A stretch of 60,626 bases of DNA, taken from contig JADJPK010000019.1 of NCBI GenBank assembly GCA_016713305.1, forward strand, positions 1 to 60,626. The letters are read 5' to 3'. Every line of letters starts with the position of its first letter. Position 1 is the stretch's first letter. The stretch comes from Betaproteobacteria bacterium. Lineage in GTDB: Bacteria; Pseudomonadota; Gammaproteobacteria; Burkholderiales; Ga0077523. Below, in pieces: positions 11,019 to 18,779 of this stretch. Position numbers and translations under genes: made by a program. The notes beneath the pieces were generated by a model. That model was not told the DNA's origin. It saw only the letters and a list, made by a program, of their open reading frames with translations, and searched no databases.

Positions 11019-11045
11019 TTGGATCGACCTGATTGGTAGGACCAA
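11019..11045. promoter_or_regulatory. Tandem TTGG-N5-CCAA operator, site 5 (GMC oxidoreductase)
   Basis: TTGG-ATCGA-CCTG at 11019-11031 and TTGG-TAGGA-CCAA at 11033-11045, starts 14 bp apart. The second dyad extends to ATTGGT-AGG-ACCAAT. It lies about 100 bp upstream of the GMC gene and 43 bp upstream of the small divergent frame. Confidence 0.65.
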
Positions 11046-11147
11046 TTATAGTTTGGCGATGGCTTTTGCAAGTCGGGAAGGCTCTGACCTTGGCGAAACT
11101 GGTCGCAAAACGAACCGATCGTCGGCTTTTGAAATAGGGGACGGAGG

Positions 11148-12732
11148 ATGAAGCTCTCGAAATACGATTATATCGTTGTCGGCGCAGGATCGGCAGGATG
11201 CGTGCTCGCCGCTCGATTGAGCGAAGATCCCAACGTCAAGGTGTTGCTGCTCGAGGCCGGACGTCCTCTTCTTCAATCTTCGTTCACATGCCGGCAGGCA
11301 TTCGCGTGCTCTACACGAGTCCGAAGCATAACTGGCAATTTTGGACCGAACCGCAGACCGAACTCAACAATCGCAAGATCTACATTCCCCGTGGCAAGGT
11401 GGTGGGAGGGTCGTCCGCCATCAACTCCATGATTGCGATCCGGGGAAACCCTCAGGATTACGACTCATGGGAAGCGCAAGGCTGTCGTGGGTGGGGGTAC
11501 GAAAACCTCCGCCCCTACCTTAGGAAAATCGAGGACGCCGCCCAGGTAACGTCCCAGCCCGATCAGGACCGAGGTTATTCTGGTCCGATCCGACTTGTCT
11601 GGCGTATTGCAGCATCCAATCTCGAAGGCATTTATTGAGAGCGCCAAGTCGGCAGGCCTCCCCGAGAACAACGGCTTCAATGGTCCGTCTCAGATGGGCG
11701 CAGGCTTCTACGAACTCACGATCTCAGACGGCAAGCGTTCAGGTGCTTTCAAGTTTCTCGACCAGGGAAAGGGACGAAGCAATCTGACCATCATGGCCAA
11801 CACTCAGGTTCGGCGCCTCGCGGTCGAAGGCACGCGCGTTCGGGGTGTTGTCATTGAGCACAGCGGGCGTGAGGTCACCGTCTCGGCCGAACGAGAAGTC
11901 TTGCTGACTTCCGGGGCCATCGGTTCGCCGCAATTACTGATGCTGTCAGGAATTGGACCGGCCGATCACCTCCGTTCACTCGGCATCAAGCCGGTGCTCG
12001 ATTCCGCCGGCGTTGGAAGCAATCTGCAAGATCATTTGGATTGTGCGATTCGATTGGAGGCGTCGCAGCCGATCACACTGACGCCGTACATTGGATTGAT
12101 CAGAGGTGCCTTGGCTGGCGCACAATATATGCTCCGAGGAACAGGGCCCGGCACCTCGCAGGGCGTCGAAGCCGGAGCCTTCTGGGGGCCCGATAAAACC
12201 TCATCGTGGCCCGAGTGGCAGGCTCATCTCATCGTCGCGCTTCGAAACCCGCCGCCGGGCGAGCGCGTCCCACACGGCTTTGCCATTCGTGTATGTCAGC
12301 TTCGCCCGAAGAGTCGTGGAACGCTGACTGCGATCGGCCGATCCCTTCGTTGCGCCGGCGATCGACCCCCGCTTTCTATCCGATGAAAGTGATTTCGTCA
12401 GTATGCAGGAAGGCGTTCGGCAGATGTGCGAGATCATCGATCAGCCGGCGCTCCTAAAGCAGATTAAGCGCAAACTCGATATCGATCCGTTTACCAGCGC
12501 GGAATCCCGCAAGAAGTGGATACGAGCCCGCGCAGAAACGATCTACCACCGGTCGGAACATGTCGCATGGGTGAGGATCGCGACGCCGTAGTCGATAGCA
12601 AGCTTCGGGTTCGGGGCATCGATAATCTACGCGTTATCGACGGTTCGCTTATGCCAACCGTGATCAGCGGAAACACCAATCTGCCGATCATGGCCATGGC
12701 GGAAAGCTGCAGAGTTGATTGCGGGGAAGTGA
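11148..12732 (+). pseudogene. GMC family FAD-dependent alcohol oxidoreductase, frameshifted
   Basis: Choline/alcohol-dehydrogenase type flavoprotein. The FAD dinucleotide motif is intact at the start (YIVVGAGSAGCVLAARLSED). The GMC signature 1 region follows in another frame (IPRGKVVGGSSAINSMIAIR), then an intact piece from about 11595 with GAIGSPQLLMLSGIGP, the GMC signature 2. The C-terminal active-site region is split (HPVGTCRMG-like PVGTCRMGEDRD, then LRVRGIDNLRVIDGSLMPT and SGNTNLPIMAMAE). Removing one A in an A-run near 12699 restores the expected end AMAEKAAELIAGK with a stop at 12732. At least five frame changes occur. The likely reaction is oxidation of a primary alcohol to the aldehyde, feeding the aldehyde dehydrogenase of this cluster. 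Confidence 0.8.
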
Positions 12733-12916
12733 CCCAATGTTCTCTCCTCAATTGCAGGAACAGTCTGAACCCTTGCCTTTCATCACACAGGCTATCGCTT
12801 GATTTCCCGTGATCCCGCTCGTTGTCGGCGGTCTGACGCGAAGGCGTCAGTAAATGGCAGCAAGCGCCGAAGCGCGCCCTCCCTAGACTGCCCGGGGTCC
12901 GATGACGGGTCCGGGC
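12733..12916. other. Junction region between the two blocks, no gene seen
   Basis: Between the last recognisable GMC codon and the end of the WYL regulator there is no coding signal, tRNA, inverted repeat or insertion-sequence end that I can see. Base composition and gene character change across it, from Rhizobiales-like to betaproteobacterial. A join by recombination or by misassembly is possible. Confidence 0.4.
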
Positions 12917-13900
12917 TCACTGCGTGAGCCACCTCCGGCAGGATCGCCGTAACGGCCAAGAGCCTTGCAACTGGGCCGCCAGCGACGAACGCAGCGTGTC
13001 CGGTGCCAGTACCTCCACATCGGCCCCATGCTTGAGGATGTCCATCGAAAGCTCCCGATCATCGCTATAGGGCACTTCCAGGATGTAGCTTCCATCCGCC
13101 TCGAACCGGGATCCGCTGAGCCGGGTGCCACTGTTCCGACGCGACCCAACGCGCACGTTCCGGCGTGAAGCGCAGCGTCGCCCACCGCACGTTCGCGCCG
13201 GAGAAGATCCCGTAGCCGCTGGACAGCCCCTGTCCATTTCCTCCTGGGACGCCTCGGCCGCCGCCGCATCGAGAAGCGGGCCGATTCCACCGCGTCCACG
13301 GCGAAACTTCGCGGCCGTTGCGCAAGTGGCACCAGGCATCGAGATACCAGTTGTCCCGGTAGTACACGAGGCGCTGCGGCGAGATCTCGCGCTCCAGCCT
13401 CTCCCGGACGCCCGGTTGAAGTGGACGATGGCGAGCCGCTTGCGTTCCAGCAGTGCCTGGGCGAGCACGGCGAACTGTGCCGACCCCACGGACCGCCGCG
13501 CCATCTGCAGCAGCCGTATCCTGTTGCGCACCTGCGAGCCGCGTGGCCGCGGCGGCCCAGGATCTTCTCCAGCCGTTCAGGCGATCGGCGCGACGTGCGC
13601 CTCGAGCATGCCGCCTCCGATCTGCTCCAGCAGCTCGTGCATCGTGAGGAGCGCCAGGGCCTCGGCGGCGTCGAACCACAGGCCGGGCAGTTCGGATTCC
13701 GGTTCGTCGGACGCCAGCCGGTAACCGCCCGCCTCGCCGTCCCACACGATGGGGGTGCTGAGCCGGCTGCGAAGGTATTCGAGGTCCCGCTTGAAAGTGG
13801 CACGCGAGACTTCCAGTTCGTCGAGGAACGCGTCGATCGTCACGATCCGCCGCGAACGCAGCATGCGTTCGATGCGATAGAAGCGTTCGGTGCGATCCAC
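12917..13900 (-). pseudogene. YafY-type transcriptional regulator (HTH plus WYL domain), frameshifted
   Basis: A GTG at 13900 starts VDRTERFYRIERMLRSRRIV, a DeoR-like winged helix (FLDELEVSRATFKRDLEYLR) at about residues 15-60. It continues into the WYL linker (LPGLWFDAAEALALLTMHEL). The C-terminal half, spread over two other frames, contains QRLVYYRDNWYLDAWCHLRN, the WYL core, and SYILEVPYSDDRELSMDILK, the C-terminal extension. At least three indels separate these parts. WYL proteins sense small ligands or nucleic acids and often control DNA repair or defence. No target gene is adjacent, so the role is unknown. The reading is clear enough that one-base sequence errors are a real alternative to a dead gene. 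Confidence 0.75.
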
Positions 13901-14026
13901 GGGCGTGTTTCTTCTCTCGTTTCCTGAGCGGCCCGTCGCGGGCGCAAGCCGGTGCGTGCTCCGGCGTTGACACCCCCGCACGCACCCCGCATCATCGAAA
14001 ATCCAGTTCGTCACTTCGGGCGGCTC

Positions 14027-14587
14027 ATGAATCTTGTCGCATTTTCCTGGCGCAATCCATCGCTCGCCGCGGTCGCGGTCGCGGTCCTCGCGCTTCCCGC
14101 CTGCACACCGCAGACGACCGGCACGAAGCCGACCAACGGAACTGCACCGAACACCTCCACTTCGGCGACTGCCTCGGGCGCTGCATCGCCTCCGGCAGGA
14201 GGATCTCCGACTTACCAACCCGTCTCCGGACATTCCGATTCCGCCCAACACCCGGAATCAACACCGAGCGTTCGATCATCATTCTGGGCGGGCCCGACCG
14301 CTGGTTCGGCAAGGTGGTGCTGGTGCTCAAGCGAGCCTCCACGCTGGCGTACGCCTATTACGCCGAACAGATGCCGACGTTCGGGTGGGAACCGGTGATG
14401 GCGACCCAGGGCAAGGTGAGCGAGCTCACGTTCCTCCGCGGCGATCGGACCGCCCACGTGGAAATCACCCCGGCGGCTCTGCGCGGTTCAGAGGTCACCA
14501 TCACGGTGAGCCCGCGCCCAGGCAACCCCGCGGCTGCAACTGGTGCATCGTCGTCCCCCTGCACCGTCAGCGGGCACGAAGAAATAG
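14027..14587 (+). pseudogene. Putative lipoprotein, frameshifted
   Basis: The start at 14027 gives a signal peptide ending in a lipobox-like ALPAC (NPSLAAVAVAVLALPAC), then a Thr/Pro/Ser-rich linker. After a frame change near 14215 the conserved domain is read from about 14290: KVVLVLKRASTLAYAYYAEQ, then MPTFGWEPVMATQGKVSELT and VTITVSPRPG. This resembles small betaproteobacterial lipoproteins of unknown function that end in such an amphipathic domain. Removing one C from the C-run at about 14561 gives a natural end (PAPSAGTKK) at 14587. It is probably an outer-membrane lipoprotein, function unknown. Confidence 0.55.
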
Positions 14588-14617
14588 CGCTGCCTCGCCC
14601 ACGGAATCCCGGAGAAC

Positions 14618-15004
14618 ATGCCCATCGAAGGAATGAACCACTTCACCGTGCTGACCTCTGATCTCGAGGCCACCACGCACTTCTACGTCGACTTACTGGG
14701 CCTCGTGCCGGGCCCGCGGCCCGACATGGGATTTCCCGGCGTCTGGCTCTATATCGGCAAACAGCCGGCACTGCATGTGATCGCCGGCCGCCCGCTGCCT
14801 GCCGACCCCCGCGGAGTGCTGGATCACATGGCGTGGACCGCCACGGACCTGCCGGCGACCACGGCGCGCCTCAAAGCCCACGGAATCAGTACGACCTGCG
14901 CCCGTCAGAACGACTCCGGCACATGGCAACTGTTCTGCTTCGATCCCTGCGGTGCACGCGTCGAACTGGACTTCGACGCCTCGGAGCCCGAGCCTTCGGC
15001 GTAG
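14618..15004 (+). CDS. VOC family (glyoxalase/dioxygenase fold) protein
   Basis: Intact, 128 residues, one vicinal-oxygen-chelate unit: MNHFTVLTSDLEATTHFYVD at the start (beta-alpha-beta with the first metal-ligand histidine, NHF), YIGKQPALHVIAG in the middle and FCFDPCGARVELDF at the end, where the usual metal-ligand glutamate (VEL) is kept. Such proteins isomerise, cleave or sequester small metabolites, and many bind antibiotics or toxic aldehydes. The ATG at 14618 follows the broken lipoprotein by about 30 bp. I cannot name the substrate. Confidence 0.8.
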   Translation: MPIEGMNHFTVLTSDLEATTHFYVDLLGLVPGPRPDMGFPGVWLYIGKQPALHVIAGRPLPADPRGVLDHMAWTATDLPATTARLKAHGISTTCARQNDSGTWQLFCFDPCGARVELDFDASEPEPSA

Positions 15005-15073
15005 CGCGGAAACCTCCGCTTCCGGCCTTCGACCGAGACAGGTGAGCCCCCTGTCACGGTGTCACGACCGGGA

Positions 15074-15413
15074 TCAGAGCGCCGTTTCCGTCATGCAGGA
15101 CTGATACGCACGATCGCCGATGAGTTCCACGGGTATGCCCGCCTTCCCCTCCCGGGACTCCCGCTCCATCGCCTGATATCCCTGATCGATGGTGCGCGTG
15201 ACGAACTCCCGTTCGTTGGCTGTCGTCGCCGTGCCAATGGATCTTCACCTCGTCACGTCGCTGTCCCTGGGTGTAGTAGAAGGCGGCCGCCACCTGCAGC
15301 CGTGCGACGTACACGCACTTCTCTTCCCGGGTCATCGTCGTGATCCGGTCCGCCTGGGCGGCAAGGGGTGACAGGCAAGCGATCACGGCAATGCAAACGG
15401 ACAGTCGATTCAT
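15074..15413 (-). pseudogene. Small exported protein of unknown function, one frameshift
   Basis: The start at 15413 gives a clear signal peptide (MNRLSVCIAVIACLSPLAAQ, then AD). The mature part reads RITTMTREEKCVYVARLQVA, AAFYYTQGQRRDEVKIHWHG, then after one frame change near 15225 TANEREFVTRTIDQGYQAME and a tail with IPVELIGDRAYQSCMTETAL before a stop at 15074. Two cysteines (CVYVAR, YQSC) could form a disulfide. The composition is that of a small periplasmic protein. Its 340-bp span is not a multiple of three, so one indel is present. No family is recognised. Confidence 0.55.
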
Positions 15414-15911
15414 GGCGGTCTCCAGGACGGTCAGGCGCGGGCCCACGCTGCCCTCATTGGCATATTGCATGCCGACGACGGATCCAACAGAGACGGTAAC
15501 CGAAACGCGCCGATCGCCTCACCGCTGGACATCCGGATGTCCAATCCACGGGCTTTCGGCGGCCGTGGCGCTCGAAAAACGGCGCCGATACTGGGGTTGC
15601 ATCTGCGATCCTTCGGGGGGACGCGCGCCGTTGTTGGAAGAGCGCAAATCCGGCGGTTCTGTCAAGAGCGCGAACGGCAGTTATCAAACGAACCGGCACA
15701 CAGAAGTCAAGCACGTTCAACCGGCCCGGGCACTTCCTCGAAGATCGAGATAAGTCAATGAAAAATTGAAGAAATCGCCGTGACCAAAACTTGAGCGGAA
15801 CAAGCTAAGTCAGCCTCGCGAAAGCATTTTTTGGGGTTTCTCCCAGCGTCATTCACAGTTTTATCCACAGGTTCTGTGGATGGTTTTGTCGGGTTGCTTG
15901 ACAGAGAAAAG
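15414..15911. other. Intergenic region of about 500 bp, A+T-richer than its surroundings
   Basis: No credible gene is seen. The stretch from about 15,750 to 15,900 is the most A+T-rich part of this neighbourhood and holds a paired DnaA-box dyad at 15861-15883, followed by a TTGACA-like hexamer near 15898. It may be a control or replication-related region; nothing more can be supported. Confidence 0.4.
15861..15883. promoter_or_regulatory. Inverted pair of DnaA boxes
   Basis: A perfect TTATCCACA (15861-15869) is followed after 5 bp by its near-inverse TGTGGATGG (15875-15883). The consensus DnaA box is TTATNCACA. A second weak match (ATTCACAG) lies just upstream at 15851. No dnaA or dnaN is in the window. 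Confidence 0.4.
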
Positions 15912-16348
15912 TCAACTCCAGGAACGGTCCTCGATGACGAAAAATCCGACCCAGTTCCAGGTCGTCGCCCGCCGCACCGGATCCTCGTCGATACGCCACG
16001 ACTGCTGGCCGTTCACGGGCCCCATGACCATGCGCGAACGAATCCGGCACACGACTTCGTCCCCTTTCCGGTCACTCTCTTGCGCCTCTTCGCTCCGCGC
16101 CAGTTCCTCCGCCCGGGTCCGCCGCACTCGTAGGCGCGTTCGAACGCAGCCTGGGCATCTTCCACGGCGGCGTCGCCGATCCCATTCCCGACCACCCATT
16201 CGAAGACCAGCCGGCCATGGGGCGGACAGCCTTCCACGAGGTCCATGAGCGGAAGATCCGGCGGCCGAGCGCGCCGTTTGCCGCCCTTCTCCTTGTCCTT
16301 CTTCTTGTCCGAGTCGTCGGACTCCTTCCTGGCGCCCTTCTTTCCCAT
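15912..16348 (-). pseudogene. Conserved-looking hypothetical protein with charged N-terminus, one frameshift
   Basis: The ATG at 16348 starts MGKKGARKESDDSDKKKDKE, a lysine-rich disordered leader. A folded-looking part follows: LPLMDLVEGCPPHGRLVFEW, VVGNGIGDAAVEDAQAAFER. One frame change near 16120 leads to RTRAEELARSEEAQESDRKG, VVCRIRSRMVMGPVNGQQSW and a tail ending VIEDRSWS at 15912. No signal peptide or membrane helix, so probably cytoplasmic. The total of 437 bp needs one indel to be read through. No family is recognised. Confidence 0.45.
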
Positions 16349-16407
16349 CGGCGGATCCCCGCTGCGGCCCAATACGAAGGGACTCTAGCCGGTGGCCTCC
16401 GATGCGT

Positions 16408-17614
16408 CTATCGCGCCCATGGCTCGCGACCGCGGAGCTCCAGCACGATCTCCGGCAGCCGCTGCGGGTCGAGAGACTCGGGCGGCACCGGTGCGCCCGC
16501 ACGGATGCGGATTCGCGGCGAAAAGGCCTTGGGCAGGTACCGCCACAGTCCCGCGTATCGGCGACTGAATACGCTCCCCCACAACCCGGCCAGGGCGAGG
16601 GGAACCACCGGTACCGGCGTGCGATCGATGATCCTGCGCACGCCATTGCGAAAGGTCTGCAGTTCGCCGGTCCGCGTGATGGCTCCTTCCGGAAAGATGC
16701 CCACGAGTTCGCCTTGTTCCAGCGCCCGCGCGACCTCGTCGTAGGCCCGCTCCAGCATTTCCGGGTCTTCCTTTGCCGGGGCGATGGGGATGGCCCGGCT
16801 TTCCCGGAAGATGAAGCTCAGCACCGGCGCGCGAAAGATCCGGTGATCCATCACGAACCGGATGGGGCGGGTGCAGGCAGCCATGACGACGACCGCGTCC
16901 GCGAAACTCACGTGGTTGCAGACGATCAGGGCGGCTCCTCTTTCCGGAATGTGTTCCATGCCTTCACGGCGCAGCCTGTAGATGCCATGCACCAGCAGCC
17001 AGGCGAGAAACCGCAGCAGGAATTCCGGCAGCAGACGGTAGATGAACAGGGCGACGGCTGCATTCATCAACGACAGGACCACCCACACGTGCCAGGCCGC
17101 CAGGCCGGCGCGTTCCAGCGCGGTGCGCAGCAAATCCGGCTGCAGCGAGGATCAGCATGGATGCGAGCGCCGCTACCCGTCTCGTTCCCGCGTCAGGCGC
17201 GCCGGGGCGGTCACGGAGAAACCGGTAGAGCGGGACAGCGAACCAGGCGGAAAACGCTCCATGTAGCGCCGCACTCAGCGATACGAACGCGTGCGTCATC
17301 GCCTCTGCGTCGTGAGCGACCCACAGCGCAGTGCCAAGGGGCAAGACGGTCATGCCGATGGAACCGAATGGAATCAGACCCAGTTCATTGTGTCCGCGCA
17401 TACCAGGCATCCAGCCCAGGTTGCCGACTATGCCGCCGGCGGCGAATCCGCCGAGGAGCGTACCGCCGCTCGCCCAGGCGAATCCTGCCGGGCTCTGCCC
17501 TGCCGAGCCCACGGCGAGGAACAGCACCGTGCAGTACGCGCTGAACCACTCCCAGACCGGAGCACGGCCAGGCGACGGGCCGCGCCTCGGGCATGAAAAA
17601 ACCCCGCGTTGCAT
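16408..17614 (-). pseudogene. MFS transporter-acyltransferase (PlsC) fusion, 5'-truncated and frameshifted
   Basis: The C-terminal 241 residues (16408-17133) form an intact glycerophosphate acyltransferase domain. The catalytic NHxSxxD is present in LIVCNHVSFADAVVV, FPEGAITRTG supplies the FPEG substrate motif, and VPVVPLAL follows. Upstream, after one frame change at about 17140, lies the last part of an MFS domain (NELGLIPFGSIGMTVLPLGT, ALHGAFSAWFAVPLYRFLRD). Families with this layout (LplT-Aas-like) import and reacylate lysophospholipids at the inner membrane and have about 12 helices before PlsC. Here only the last few remain, and the frame opens inside the terminator of the upstream gene, so the 5' half has been lost. 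The acyltransferase alone may still be made. Confidence 0.65.
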
Positions 17615-17625
17615 CACGGGGTTTC
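17595..17625 (-). terminator. Rho-independent terminator after psiF
   Basis: On the minus strand a CCCCGTG...CGCGGGG stem (17602-17621) is followed by a run of six T. It lies 20 bp after the PsiF stop and inside the first codons of the truncated MFS frame. Confidence 0.7.
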
Positions 17626-17646
17626 GGCCGGACCGGCTGCCGTCCG

Positions 17647-17946
17647 TCAACTGGCGGACAGGCAGTCGCTCATGAACTTCTTGCGGTCTGCGCCCTTGAG
17701 GTCCTTGGTCTTCGCTTCGGCATTGCAGCTCTTCATCTTTTCCTGCTGCGCCGTGAGCTTCTTCTTCGCGTCCTCCTTGGCGGCCGAGAGGCACTCGCTC
17801 ATGAACTTCTTGCGGTCGTCGCCCGAGAGCTTCTGTTCCTTGGCCTGCGCGTTGCATTCCTTCATCTTGTTCTGCTGGGCATTCTCCGCAAAGGCCGGTG
17901 CGGCGCAGAATGCCGCGAAGAGAGCAGTGACGACGATCTTGTGCAT
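17647..17946 (-). CDS. psiF: PsiF-repeat periplasmic protein
   Basis: 99 residues with a signal peptide (MHKIVVTALFAAFCAAPAFA) and two PsiF repeats: QQNKMKECNAQAKEQKLSGD followed by DRKKFMSECL, then QQEKMKSCNAEAKTKDLKGA followed by DRKKFMSDCL. Each repeat has two cysteines. In Escherichia coli psiF is induced by phosphate starvation; its biochemical role is unknown. The length and two-repeat layout match the family. A terminator lies directly downstream. Glutathione peroxidase diverges from it across about 150 bp. I see no clear Pho box. Confidence 0.85.
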   Translation of the reverse strand: MHKIVVTALFAAFCAAPAFAENAQQNKMKECNAQAKEQKLSGDDRKKFMSECLSAAKEDAKKKLTAQQEKMKSCNAEAKTKDLKGADRKKFMSDCLSAS

Positions 17947-18097
17947 GAGCGGTTCTCCCCACGCTGGGTTGTGCGCCATTACGGCGAGCCGGCGCGATAC
18001 CGGCATGGCAATGGTACCCATTGGGCCCCCGCGGTGCGGAACTTTCCACAGACCTGGCGTCTCTGACCGCGCAGTTTCCCTCTCACCGGACTCCGCC

Positions 18098-18610
18098 ATG
18101 AACGAGAAGCCGATCCTGCCCTTCCTCGCCGCCACCCTGCTCGCCATCCCCGCGGTCGCGGGTGCGGCCTGCCCCGCCCTGCTCAACCATCAGATGAAGT
18201 CCCTCGACGGCAAGCCGCTCGACCTGTGCCAGTTCGAGAACCGCGCGATTCTCGTCGTGAACACGGCGAGCAAGTGCGGGTTCACCCCGCAGTTCGAGAA
18301 GCTCGAGGGCATGTATCGCCAGTACAAGGACAAGGGTCTGGTGGTACTGGGCTTTCCGTCGAACGATTTCCGCCAGGAGCTGGACACGAACACGGCGGTG
18401 GGCGATTTCTGCCGGCTCACGTACGGCGTGCAGTTCCCCATGGTCGAGAAGACCTCCGTCAGCGGTGATGCCGCCAACCCTCTGTTCAGGCAGCTCGCCA
18501 AGGCCACGCGCGAATCGCCCCAGTGGAACTTCCACAAATATCTCATCGCGCCGGATGGCAAGACCGTCTACAGCTTTGCCACCCGGGTGGAGCCGGACGC
18601 TCCGAAGTGA
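18098..18610 (+). CDS. Glutathione peroxidase, exported, C-terminus shortened by an apparent one-base deletion
   Basis: 170 residues. A signal peptide (PILPFLAATLLAIPAVAGA) is followed by the peroxidase fold: NTASKCGFTPQFEKLEGMY contains the catalytic cysteine (CGFT, a Cys rather than Sec enzyme), LVVLGFPSNDFRQELD carries the FP-N-F region, and SPQWNFHKYLI gives the WNFxK motif with the conserved Trp and Asn. It reduces peroxides, probably with thioredoxin or glutathione, in the periplasm. The frame ends EPDAPK at 18610. Adding one C near 18605 would extend it to APEVMAKLQPMLKK, ending at 18642 and matching the usual family end, so the last helix is missing as sequenced. Confidence 0.85.
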   Translation: MNEKPILPFLAATLLAIPAVAGAACPALLNHQMKSLDGKPLDLCQFENRAILVVNTASKCGFTPQFEKLEGMYRQYKDKGLVVLGFPSNDFRQELDTNTAVGDFCRLTYGVQFPMVEKTSVSGDAANPLFRQLAKATRESPQWNFHKYLIAPDGKTVYSFATRVEPDAPK

Positions 18611-18779
18611 TGGCGAAGCTGCAGCCCATGCTCAAGAAATAGCGCGAGAGCGCAGTTCGCCCCCGCGGCCGTGGGCGCATCGGCTTCGCAGGGCCGATGC
18701 GGCCCGCTTTCATTTCGGGACGGCGTTTCTGTACTCTCGGACTTTCCAAGAAGAACTCCATGAGGAAGGTCGCCCCATC

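Noticed and set aside
12733..12916. Insertion-sequence or attachment-site boundary at the block junction
   Set aside because: No inverted repeats, target duplication, tRNA or transposase remnant could be seen.
15861..15883. Chromosome origin oriC
   Set aside because: Only one good pair of DnaA boxes and no dnaA, dnaN, gidA or rpmH nearby; kept as a DnaA-box dyad only.
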